Part shown: positions 47,261 through 57,895 of the stretch, in pieces
How positions within the stretch are numbered: position 1 is the first letter of the stretch
Layout of the letters: every line of letters starts with the position of its first letter
Assembly (NCBI GenBank): GCA_026419785.1
Contig: JAODTK010003632.1
Coordinates: 204,153 to 268,152 of the forward strand
Direction: 5' to 3'
Origin: Sclerodactyla briareus
Taxonomy: Eukaryota > Echinodermata > Holothuroidea > Dendrochirotida > Sclerodactylidae
DNA: 64,000 bases
Made by a program: the position numbers and the translations under genes
Notes under the pieces: generated by a model
Database searches by the model: none
Told to the model about the DNA's origin: nothing
The model's input: only the letters and a program-made list of their open reading frames with translations

Positions 47261-47309
47261 GGATTTGTCCTTCCTGACCCCTTTCACTCAAGTAAACTAA
47301 CTAAATAAA

Positions 47310-47620
47310 CTAAGAAGCATTTTGTTTGTTTGACCCCCAAATAACCCCTTGGCAAACAACAAAAATGACCCCTAGGTGACCTGTTGACCTAGATTCCGAA
47401 CATTGGTATGTACCTTAGGTCACGAAATACTGACCAAGTTTCATGAACATTCCACTTGAACTGCGGAGAAGAATTTTGGATTTTTCACAAAATGGCCCGA
47501 ATCGACACCTAGCTGACCTTCGCCCTCAACTTCATGAACACCCCGATGCCCCTCCACTCAGTAATCATTGTGATGAGTTTCATATGATCGAACCACACAC
47601 ATGTAGGAGGAGAGCAATTT
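47310..47620. repeat. GAACACCCC satellite, right part
   Basis: TGACCAAGTTTCATGAACAT (47432) and CTTCATGAACACCCCGATGC (47530) continue the unit series seen left of the LINE. ACCCCTAGGTGACCTGTTGA (near 47370) matches the GACCCTCGTAGATGACCT-type phrase of the left part. Confidence 0.65.
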
Positions 47621-47624
47621 GAGA

Positions 47625-49485
47625 TCAATTAGGAACAGGACTAAAAACAGATGATGAATAGAACTTGCATGATCACAATAGGTCACCAGTCACAATGGCT
47701 GAGGTGAGCTGAAATGGGACCAGGAACACTTTCCTAGGACGTGTCCTGTGAGCGAGATCTCCTTTATTAATTATTCGTTACTCTGGTACCTGTATATTCA
47801 ATAAATTATCACAGCAAAATTAACACACATATCATGACAAATGTAGCAGGACCAGCAATATAATGGAATGATGGAGGAAATAAAATTTTCAATGACACAT
47901 GGTAACGGAAATATAACTAGGTAATAATATGCAGATAAGATTGATCAAAACATTGTTTGACAGCTCTACCTTCAAAATATTTAGGGCCACACCATTCCGA
48001 TTGTTCAATTCCAAGTTCAATATGACCACCGGTAGAAGCTGTTGAACATGCCAAGCAGAAACATCCGCGAAGAGTTTCCAACTGAAAATGAAACCACTGG
48101 TTTGATGCAAGGGTGCCACATTATGTATTTCTGAAACAGCCACCAAGGCCAAAACTTCAACAAACCTCGATTTGTCTTGTTGAGGCATAATTATACGAGA
48201 AATTAGGCTGCTCGGCCTTTACGGCATAGCCAAAATTCGACTACCAACGTTTTTTTCACTCCTCTTGTTCATTCATTGCTGTGGAGCCTATCTGGTCATC
48301 TGTTCTGAATTTATTCTCAGATCTTCTATTCTAAGAATGGTTGAAAATTTGAAACTAATAAAATTTTGATCCATTCTGATTTTCATTTTTTTTTGTTCAA
48401 CTGGTCGATTCAAACTCCATCATTCCTGAAACAGATATGGTTTCAAAATTGATATTGATCGAAATCTACTTCTTCCTTGTCCCATACAGGTACTGAATTG
48501 AATGATAATCAAGTACAAGTGGTTTTAGGCAGGAGAACTACAGTTCACTATGGGATTAACTCAGAGGTGGGGGCAAATCACCGAAATCTGTTCAAATCAA
48601 GTCCATTGACTGAAAATATGGCGCAAGTCAAGTCACGTCAGGCATAGTCACTGTAGAAACTTGTTAGAAGCGAGTCACTAACTCCAGGGCAAATCACCAG
48701 CATTTTAAACCTCAAGTCACAGGGGCAACTTTTCCCATCTCGGCCTTAGGCCCAGATTACCAAGTCAGCGCTTTCCTTAATTTTATTGCTGTAATCATGG
48801 GCATAAACTGCCTGATCAGTAGTAATTTGTTTTTCAAGCTAGGGAAACAAAAAACTAATTATATGGCGCCCTCCAGTGCTAGATGGGGGTTCAAGGACAA
48901 TAGTCATATTAAGAAATTCTTGTTGGATTGGTGGATTTTTTACTGATTGACACTACAGCCTCATTGAGGTATCCACCAAAAATCGGAATAAATTACCCAT
49001 TATACATCATTTGTATAGTCAGGGTTAGGTATAATTCAGATTATTACACAAATGTTCTATATTCTGATACAACTACAGAGCACAAGCAATGCAGATCCCA
49101 CAATTGCATCAGCCAACTCAATAAAAATATGGTATTAGCGGAACAGATACAGCATTAATTTTGTGTCACTGCATCACATTTCTCTTTGTAGGCGGTTGTG
49201 CATAGAAATACGGCAGACTGATGCAGCTTTTCCCTATGGTGAAACTACCTTATTTGAGGGTATGCAATCATCAGCCACTTTCCCTTGTCCCTATCAACAG
49301 TGGGTTCATGGAAAGTACTAGTCCCTATCTTTCGGCGCGATCAGTGCTTGTTTATTAAAATTTTGCATTAGTATGTTTCGACCCAACCGATTTTAGAGGT
49401 CAACAGTGAGCAAATGCCAGCTTGCAAATAATACACAGCAAAATCCAAAAGTATTATAGTGGATAAGTTTGCCAGCCCCCGAGTG
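47625..49485. other. No gene seen
   Basis: A region at 48570-48725 is enriched in AAGTCAAGTCAC/GAGTCACT motifs, possibly the end of an old element. Frames of 76-99 residues have no homology. Confidence 0.35.
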
Positions 49486-49489
49486 TGCT

Positions 49490-50105
49490 ACCTTGAATTC
49501 ATTAGGACTGGTTGATGACCATGTCTACCAAGGAATATTACGTTTTGTAGAGATGTGACTAACATGCCCGATTATGCAAATTAGACACACGCTTGACTTC
49601 CGGTGACATCTTCTCTGTGTTTACAGAAGGGGAATTACTCAGTAAATTCCATGGAAAATCCACAAATTGTAAAAGGGGATAAATCTAGCAAATTGGACAC
49701 ATTGGAAGTGTGACTTCCGGGTGACCTGAATCTATGTTCAATTTTTGAGAGAGGAGAATGAAGATATAGACCATACCAACCAAGTTTCATGGAAACAGAA
49801 CAAACGTTGAAATTTTGCATGAGTCATGCCCATTTAGTGACACACTGAATTACCCCCAATGACCGCCAAATCTGGGTTAAAGATTCAGGACTTAAAGCTA
49901 ACCCTGTCAGATTTTCACCCATAAATTAGCAAATTAGAACAGAAATGACTTCCCGGCCCTGTGAATGTTATGTAACACATTTTGGAATGGAGGATATCAT
50001 ACCCAATAGATTAATCGAATCCAACACAAACTTTTAAATTTTTGCAGGAAGGCCGCAACTAGACACATTGAATGACATCCGGTGACCAAGAAGAATCTTT
50101 GTTTA
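49490..50105. repeat. 125-bp satellite, first array, about five units
   Basis: Units contain TTATGCAAATTAGACACACG (49570), GCAAATTGGACACATTGGAA (49689), AACCAAGTTTCATGGAAACA (49779) and GACTTCCGGTGACATC. The array is followed by CAAGGCGATCGCC (50109), a phrase also found before the second array at 54.6 kb. Confidence 0.8.
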
Positions 50106-50109
50106 TAAC

Positions 50110-53100
50110 AAGGCGATCGCCAAAAAGTATCCCGCCTGGTTGCCGCGATCGGTGGTCTTCTATTATTCACTGCCACTACACACTATACACAACCTAAACT
50201 AGTTCATGCAGACCCTAGTAATGGTCAAAAGAAAACATCACATATTTTCATACTAACACTTAAAAATTCCTGAAATAAGGACCAAAAGTTTGACTCTTTA
50301 TTACAAAGTCCCTTAATGCTTTTCCTTCTTCATGCTCCTCCCCCCACTCTTCTCTCCATAAATACCAAATTTGAATAGTTTTTTATCGCTTAGTCAACTC
50401 CCTCCTTGAACCAAAACGAACTTGAAAATGTTTCTCAATCCCCTTAGCAGCCCGGCTCTTTGCCTTGTTGATCCTTCCTTCTTATTCATTGCCTCTATTT
50501 TCCAAGCAGCCAGACATGCCATCCCCCCCACACCCTCCCCCTCCCCCCCCCCCCCCCCCCCCCGCGCCAAGGCAGCAACACCCTCCCCCCCACCACAAAC
50601 TATCCCATGTAGCAGGTCGAATATGTCCAAAATATATCTTGGAAACCTCCACCACTTGTCCCAGTCCCCAGGCAGGTCAATCAACCTAATGACCTTGTGA
50701 CAGACAGACACACACAGCAATGTGACCACTATGTCTCCCCTGAATGTCATTCGGTGAGACAAAATTGTGACTGAGGGAGACATATTCCCTGACAAAACCA
50801 ACAAAGTTTTTGCAGGAATTATGGAAATAAATGACTTGATTAGCTCATTTTTAGCTGAAACTTTTATCAGATCATCTACATCCTATCCAAGTACCTATTG
50901 TTACACGCGCCATAGTACTAGGGTTTGTCAGTAAGTATCTTTGGCTAATGAGCTTAAATGATGAATTACATAAAAAAGATTATTCACCCTACAATAAGAG
51001 TGATTTCGTTGCCCAAATAAAAAATTTCATCAAAAATTGAATTACGGGGAACTGTCGAATGAAGGTCATAGTGCTGCGAAGTTCAGAAAAATTTTCAAAT
51101 TCCGGTTTCGGATGGGGTGGGGGACGTTGTTAATCTTCTTCAATGTATGGTGTGACGTTGGCGTGAAATACCTCAAGGCTCAGAAACTGTCCCATAGTTG
51201 GAATAAAGTCTTCCCTAAGATCAAATTTGAACTTACATATAGCAACATTGTAGGCCCAATAAGTTTTTTTTTTTTTTTTCTCGTTTTCTTTTCGTGAGGG
51301 GTCCTACTAGTCATTTATAGCCATCATCCTTTGTTCAAAATTAGTTATGTAGCATACATTACACATCATCAGTTTTACATGAATGGAATTTCTCAGGTAC
51401 CGCCGTCTTCAGATCAGCCATACCATTTTTTCCAAAATAGAGTTGCTTCTCATGAATCCAAGATGTGAAAGTGATTCTTAAGATATTGCATGAACATCGA
51501 TTTATTCAAAACCCGATTCTCACGAAGCATGCATTATCTCAAAAGGTACATTGAATAGTGATGGCAGTTGCAGAATTTGACCAAAAAAATGACAAAAAGT
51601 GGAATCGTGATGTATCAGAGAATAATACTCATACAGTCCAATATAGAGAGGTACTTCTAATATTAGCTGAGTTGTGATGAATTCTTTTAATTCAGGATGA
51701 AAAAGCAACTTAAATAACTAATGCTGAACGATGATTTACTGTTTTTTTGGAGGGAACTTCCCTAATCCAAGCTTATGGCCAATGGTCATGTACCAAATTG
51801 CTTAAACTGCACCGGTGGCAGAGGCAACTCAGAACCCCACAACCCAAATTTTGGAGGTTCCAGCATGCTGCTTGTTTGAGATAATTCCCAATTTACTTTT
51901 GAGAATTGAAGGAAACTATACATCACGGGGGAACAGTGCTAAGAGCCTCCCTAGACCCTAACACATAATACTGCAATCTTTCTCCATGATAACAGGAAGA
52001 CAAAAAAAGGTACGCACTTTGCGACCTAAATTGATTATTCTTTAATGTTATCTGATCCATGTTATAGGTTCCCATTCTCATTATAGGTTCAGATTACCAT
52101 AAGTACATGTTTACATTGACTTTATATTATGGGGACTAGTGGTTCCCCTGTGATGTCACAAGGCACACTTTGAGATAGCCGAGTGTGCTTATCGTTACAC
52201 TTGAATCGGCTGGAATTCGGTAGGTGTTTTGGCTGTCATAATGATACATGAAATTATGAAAGTCGAGTCTTATTTGCATGACCATTGGCCTTTAATTGAA
52301 CATTAAAAGGATGCAAGATCATAGAACAATGAGCACTCTCAAACTATAATAAAACTATGACAAAGAGAAAATTCAAGGTGGTATAAGATACAATATCTCT
52401 GAACTGGGATACTGTGAAAGACCTAACGAAGTAAACTAATTACAAAATAAATCATCATCTATCAAACTTCTGTGGAAAATCTTATAGAAAAAAAACTCAG
52501 TGAAAAAATGCACACAACAGGATGGGAACAGGGAGCCACTGATTACTATACAAGTTTATGTACATGGTTAATATATAAAGACCCAAATCCATAATGCCAA
52601 GGAATTGTTTTGTTTGTCCACCACCCCCCCCCCCCCCCCCCCCCCCCTCGCTCCTTCCCACCACACCCTAAACAAAACAATCTCCACTGCCAACAGTCCC
52701 TTAGATAAACTGAAAGAGTGATACTGGTTGAAAATGGAAGCCTGATTTTGACTGAATGTGTTATTAATTCTCTGGCCATAACAATGAGCTTCTATACACC
52801 TGATTCCGCAAAGGGTTTCCATTAAATTTCGTAGCATGCACTCATACCCTGTCCCAAAGCACTTGATGAATATGACCCACCCCCCCCCCCCCCCTTTCCA
52901 GCCCATGCGTCCCCTCCTCCAAAACAACTCCAATACTGCCAAAACATTGAACAAGGTGCCATCTTTCTACTATTATTTTTCTTCACTTCCATACCTGTCT
53001 GAAGACAATCTGTCTAACCTTCCTGAAGTCAGGGTGCTGTGAGGTGTGCTGTTGTTGAGGTTGTACACTGGCTTCAACACTTTTCACTGCATGTATGGAC

Positions 53101-53125
53101 TGTATTATCGAGAGAGTCGGTTGAT
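50110..53125. other. No gene seen; long C homopolymers
   Basis: C21 at 50543-50563, C24 at 52624-52647 and C15 at 52880-52894. The proline- or glycine-rich frames of 74-136 residues over them are artefacts. T run at 51267-51281. 50109-50175 matches the left flank of the array at 54.7 kb. No coding signal in the AT-rich remainder. Confidence 0.45.
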
Positions 53126-53129
53126 TCAG

Positions 53130-53790
53130 TTCCTTGACTTTGTGGATGATGCCACATTACTTGCTGAGTTCTCAGGTTGATGCCCTTGAGAGCAAATTCG
53201 TTCAGCCTTCGGGTGTCCAGGTGTCGGGCGGAGAACGTGGAAGTCACCAAGTGCATATGAAGTCAGAAGTCACTGGCCTAGTTATGTGTGACAGTCGCGA
53301 TATCTGAGCAAAAGGACCTATCTCTGTGTTTTTGGCTCTATTGTGCATCCAGTCTTGCTATACTCTAGAGGCCTGGGCGCTCACTGTTTGGGCTGAGACG
53401 GCGATTGGATTCCTTTTTTACTACTTCATGCATTCTTGGTTAGTACCAGCAGGATTGTGTATCTAATGCTAGGGTTCTTGCAGGACGGGAATGGTGAAGG
53501 TTAGCTGCCCAGATTTGCAATCGTCAACTGCACTTTTTTGGGCATATGACGCGCCTCCCAGTGGACGATCCTACCCACCGTGGTCCTGCTGTGAAACAGG
53601 ATCCAGTGGGTTGGGGAATGACCGCTGGGACGCCCCTGTAGGTTCATGGTTGGTGCAGCTTTGATAGTACTTCAGGTTTGGGGTGATGGGCCGGGCTCAA
53701 TTAGACTGGTCGATTGCCAGGAGGTCGGGCAATTTGAAGCGGCGGGTGGATGCAGCTAGGTGCCTTCCAGGCATGTGCCCCATGAGTGAG
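53130..53790 (+). mobile_element. LINE fragment, FVDD box to C-terminus
   Basis: FVDDATLLAEFSG (53139-53177) carries the catalytic FxDD of a reverse transcriptase. Later blocks are HPVLLYSRG (near 53348), SNARVLAGRGMVKVS-like residues (53462-53500, frameshifted), QICNRQLHFFGHMTRLP (53514-53560), DDPTHRGPAV, DPVGW, and SIARRSG with KRRVDAARC and PGMCP (53710-53770). The order ADD, LLYGxE, FGHxAR, DDPAH, RRVDAATR, CPxxCP is that of a family of LINEs distinct from the CR1-like ones elsewhere here. The clade is not assigned. Frameshifts and stops show it is dead. Confidence 0.8.
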
Positions 53791-53864
53791 TTGCTGTACA
53801 GTTCCTCCTAGAGTTCCATTCCTCAGTCACCTCCTGTAACATGCAGTCAATACTGCAGGCCCAT

Positions 53865-54380
53865 TCCACCACCCGAGCCTGCATGAGGCACCCCTCACAA
53901 TGAGCAGGAGGTGTTTGAACTGTTATTAAGTAATAGCACTACCTCGCAATCAGTTGGGATTGATGTTACCCCATCAACCTGTCATGAATCTGCTGTACAG
54001 CCCAGTGGTCAGACAGCCTGTCGCAGCAGGCAGTGAGTATTTGCTGGCTCATTTCACTAACCAAGTCTGCACAGCCACCAGTCAAGGAAAGCAGGAGGCA
54101 ACTACTATCAAGTGAAAGAAACTCCTGGCGACTTGTTAGCTAGATGTTACTCTGCCAATGTGTAATGATTGTGGGCCACACAGCTCATTGGCCCAGTAAA
54201 GTTCCTTTTATAGTCACCCCTCGCAAGAGGCCAATTACCACCCTAGCCTGCAAAAGCAACACCCCTAAACCTCATAGGCAGGAAGCGCTTCGAACTGTCA
54301 TTGGGTAATGGCAGGACCCGGCAAACACTTATCCGGATGTTGCCCCGTGAAAAGGTCATAACTCTGTGATGATATGACGA
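53865..54380. repeat. Pair of diverged ~135-bp copies
   Basis: ACCACCCGAGCCTGCATGAG... (53869-54000) and ACCACCCTAGCCTGCAAAAG... (54238-54378) share AACTGTTATTAAGTAATAGC/AACTGTCATTGGGTAATGGC and GATGTTACCCCATCA/GATGTTGCCCCGTGA. They are direct repeats about 370 bases apart; the sequence between is not clearly repeated. Confidence 0.65.
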
Positions 54381-54594
54381 TTGCTGCCATACAACTGACT
54401 CACTCGTCATCCTGTGGATCTCTCTCGGGGTCAGGCTCATCTTGCTGTGACAGAACGAAAAAACAGAAAGTCAAGAGAACTCGGTGATTTATTGACCTCT
54501 TCTGACCTCAGATGACCATCCCTCAGGCAGGGAACAATTTATCATTATTACAAATAATTTGATGACCAGAACTTAATTAATCTGTCTAGAATCT

Positions 54595-55440
54595 AGACAA
54601 GGCGATCGACCCCAGTGTCTCTCCTGTCTGTGCTATCAGCGTTTTTTTTCTTCTATTAGTCACCATGCAAACATTTACAAGGCATCCATGGCTTAGAATC
54701 AGTGACCAATTTCGAATTCACATGGAATGATGTTGACAATGTCTACCAAAGAAGTACTAAGTCTTGTGGAAATGTAATTGCAATTGCCTGAATTATGCAT
54801 ACTACACACAATACTTGATTTCCAGGACCCATTTCCTATTTTGAATATTTCAGGACCAATAGTAAACCACACTTAATGTTTCATGGGAGATCCAACGAAC
54901 TTGGAAATTTGCATCAAAGGAGCAAATTATTATACATTGAATAACCCCCAGTGACTTGAATCTACGTTAACATTTTTTAGGGCTAGAGGTAGACCATCAA
55001 GCATCATGGAAATCAAACAAACTTTGAAATCAGAAGAATCATGTGAATTAACACACTGAATGACCCCAGTCCATGTTGAAAATGTTGGGGACTGAAGGTA
55101 AACCTTACCCACCAAGTTTCATGGAAATCTGGCCAAATTTCAAATCACGCATAAGTTGTGCAAATAGACATGTTTAATAACCTCCAGTGACCCTGAGATC
55201 CGTCTTGTAAAAAAATTGAGCTGAGGTGAAACCATACCTAGTACATGGTTTCATGAAAATCCAACAAACTCAAAGATTTCGCATAAATTATGCAAATCAG
55301 ACACATCGAATGACCTCCAGTGACTCCAAATTTTGTTAAAAAGTTTTGGGACTGAAGGTAAACCATTAGTTCACGAGTTTTTGTGGAAATCCGACAAACT
55401 TTGAAATTCTGCATGAATCATGCAAATTATGACGATCATC
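54595..55440. repeat. 125-bp satellite, second array, about six units
   Basis: CAAGGCGATCGACC (54598) leads in. Units then carry CCAAGTTTCATGGAAATC, AACAAACTTTGAAAT, TTATGCAAATCAGACACATC and GAATGACCTCCAGTGACTCC with spacing of 120-130 bases up to ATCATGCAAATTATGACGAT near 55420. Consensus and lead-in agree with the array at 49.5-50.1 kb. Nearly every unit contains ATGCAAAT or a one-base variant, the POU octamer sequence. Confidence 0.85.
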
Positions 55441-55444
55441 GCAT

Positions 55445-55915
55445 ATTTTAGGCTGAAAAATCTATCTCGAGATCGTGATCCCGATAGCCAACCAAACACT
55501 ATTAACGCCTTGGCTCGTCCGTAATTTACTGACAAGCCTTAAACAATAAGTTATAAAATAGGCTAATTACCATTCTTAATTAGTGACTCAAAACGAAGTA
55601 TAATAATAATTGGTCCACCCAACCTCAATAACACATACAAAAATCAAATAAAATCGGTTCTCACCGTTTCGGCGAGAAATCTGAGGAAGGCAGGACACAC
55701 CTACATGCACACACACAACAAAGTGATCGCTAAGTGAACTTTTGAACTTTGTTCATGCGAGACTAGTGACAGGGTATGAGCATGTAATTTTCTAAAGTTT
55801 TGTAAGCTAGGCTAACAGCCCAGGCTACAAATTCAGTGTGTTGCTATGCTGTGGGTTTGGGAGAAGTGTGCAGTGGAGCTGCTCGAATATACTCATTACG
55901 TACTACTAAAACGAC
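55445..55915. other. No gene seen
   Basis: Flank of the possible minus-strand exon. No motif recognised. Confidence 0.35.
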
Positions 55916-55917
55916 CC

Positions 55918-56213
55918 ACGTACAGACCCTATTGTTTTCTCTGGCTGACCGGCGGCCTAGCTTCTCCAATTCCTGCTGCAATGCGCATGGCCTGCCTGCT
56001 CTCCTCTGTTCCCTGACTCAGCCGTTTTTCCCCTCCCACATGGTTTCATCCTCAAAGCCAGACAAGACGTTTGAGCCCTCCGCAGGCATGATGGATTGTT
56101 CATGTTCTCCCTCGGGAAATATGCTGCTATCCGCTGTACCGGGACAGTTGTAGGTCGCTGGCGACCGCTTCATGACGGGGGAGCTCTCTTGTGGTAGGTC
56201 AATTCTGCCCCTG
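55918..56213 (-). CDS. Possible exon of an unidentified minus-strand gene
   Basis: On the minus strand a very good acceptor, TTTCTCTTCTTTTGCAG, ends at about 56214. It is followed by an open frame giving RIDLPQESSPVMKRSPATYN, then CPGTADSSIFPEGEHEQSIM and on to MWEGKNG (near 56022). A shift at the run GGGGAAAAA would continue it with LSQGTEESRQAMRIAAGIGE, ending at a stop near 55937. The Ser/Glu/Pro-rich composition is that of a disordered tail. I recognise no domain. The block is less AT-rich than its surroundings. It could be the last coding exon of a gene starting further right, or chance. Confidence 0.3.
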
Positions 56214-56219
56214 CTGCAA

Positions 56220-57890
56220 AAGAAGAGAAAGGTAGGTAGGTAGTCGCTGGATTTCACTAGCATTCAAGAACAATCACAAGCATGGAATATAGCGGAACAA
56301 TGAATAAATCCAAACTAGACGTTCATATTTTTGCCTGCCAGAAATGTTATTACATGGTATTTTGTGCAGTTCTATTGTATCTGATTGAAAAGACCTTGCA
56401 TGCAATGCAGTGGCAATTTCGAACAAAACACTGCCCTATAACCGTTTGTATCTCATCTATCCTACATGTGATCCGTTTTTCACGACCAAGTTTGTAGCTG
56501 GTTTACAAAATTTCATTTACATGGGTCTTATTCATCCAAATGGATTCCTGCGGTTCTTGGCGAAACAATAGGTTCATAACTTAGAGCTAGAATCTCAACT
56601 GGATGCTGACTGAGCATTGTGGAATGAATATGTGATGATAGGTTTGGTATCTGTGGCCTGATTCTCTTCATTACAAAAGAACTCTTACCGCTCAGTGAAT
56701 ACACTATCAGGTCCATTGAAGCTCAGGGGTGTGTGAATGCTACTCTTGTTCCTGGGGTTATAACAAGAACAATGTTGGTGAGACTCGATCGAGTCATCAC
56801 AGAAGCACCAACGTCGATCAGATCACTCTGCCTGCTGGGCGGCAGAGGAATTATTTCAATAGTATTGAGTTCCCATATCTGCTAAAACATCATTTGAGAT
56901 GGCTCCAGTACAGCACTTAGTGTACAGCAGGATGGTCCAGCCTCTTCCTATTTCATTCTGGAGGGGAATGTGCTATAGCATCAAATACCTCAGAAAAAGT
57001 CTGACGCTCAGCTCCTGAAAATCAAGATGATATATTAACAACCCCAAGCTACCGTTTATGCGGCATACAGGAAGGAAATCTGATGGCTAATTACCAATCA
57101 CGAAGCCAACTGTTATTTTTGCAATAACAGTCGTGGTCAGAGTAAAAACATACAATTTTTTGTCGGCTAATTGCTCGTTTGCTGCGTCTTCAGTAAACGC
57201 AATACTTTTTGAACGCGAATATAAGGTTGCGTGAGCTTTTAGAAGTTTATGTTTAAACGCGCAGATCCGGCTTTTCAGTTATACACCCGCTTCAGGAGTG
57301 TTTGTACTGCCTCGACGAAATACAGACGGGCGAAACGACGCGTCCCTCGTTGCCTTGGTGAACGTCATGTTTCACAACGGCAGACCCTCGGTTAGGCTGT
57401 TCAGCATGGGTGGGTTGTATTGCGTCTCCGTGGAAGTATGCACCGCATGCACTGCCAATATCTTGGTGTATGATACCACTAAAATTTACTTCGTTCGAAC
57501 TAACCAATAGACTCTAGTGCTTATTACGTTTAGAGATAAGAAGATATAGATCTAGAGATATAGATATCGTTAATCGTTTGGGTTAAGTCTTAATTTGCGG
57601 GTTGTAGTAGAATAGGAATAAACTACGCAGGTCGACGTTAACTGGTGAATTAAACGTTTCGACTCTGCATTAGAACTCAATCACGAAATCGGCTGCGCCT
57701 TGTCCTTTATTTACCTAAATTAAGTGTCTCAACTGTTTTTCACCAGTAAAGTTTCTCCCAGTTGCAGTTTATTAATAAATAGTGTCCCCCAATAGCCATC
57801 TACTACATCACTGATGGTGTCCTGCCAGCATTTTGCAGATATTACCCAGTAATAAGTGTATGCTTGTAGCAATGTACCACCCATAGAGAC
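56220..57890. other. No gene recognised; GC-richer block at 57.25-57.5 kb
   Basis: 57240-57510 is richer in CG dinucleotides and has open frames of 70-71 residues on both strands with no homology. It might be a first exon or promoter region for the minus-strand exon at 56 kb, but there is no direct evidence. Confidence 0.3.
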
Positions 57891-57895
57891 TGCTA

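Noticed and set aside
54598-55512. CAAGGCG inverted ends around the second 125-bp array
   Set aside because: The inverted match is only 7-8 bases and the flanking octamers (AATCTAGA, GCTCGTCC) do not agree.
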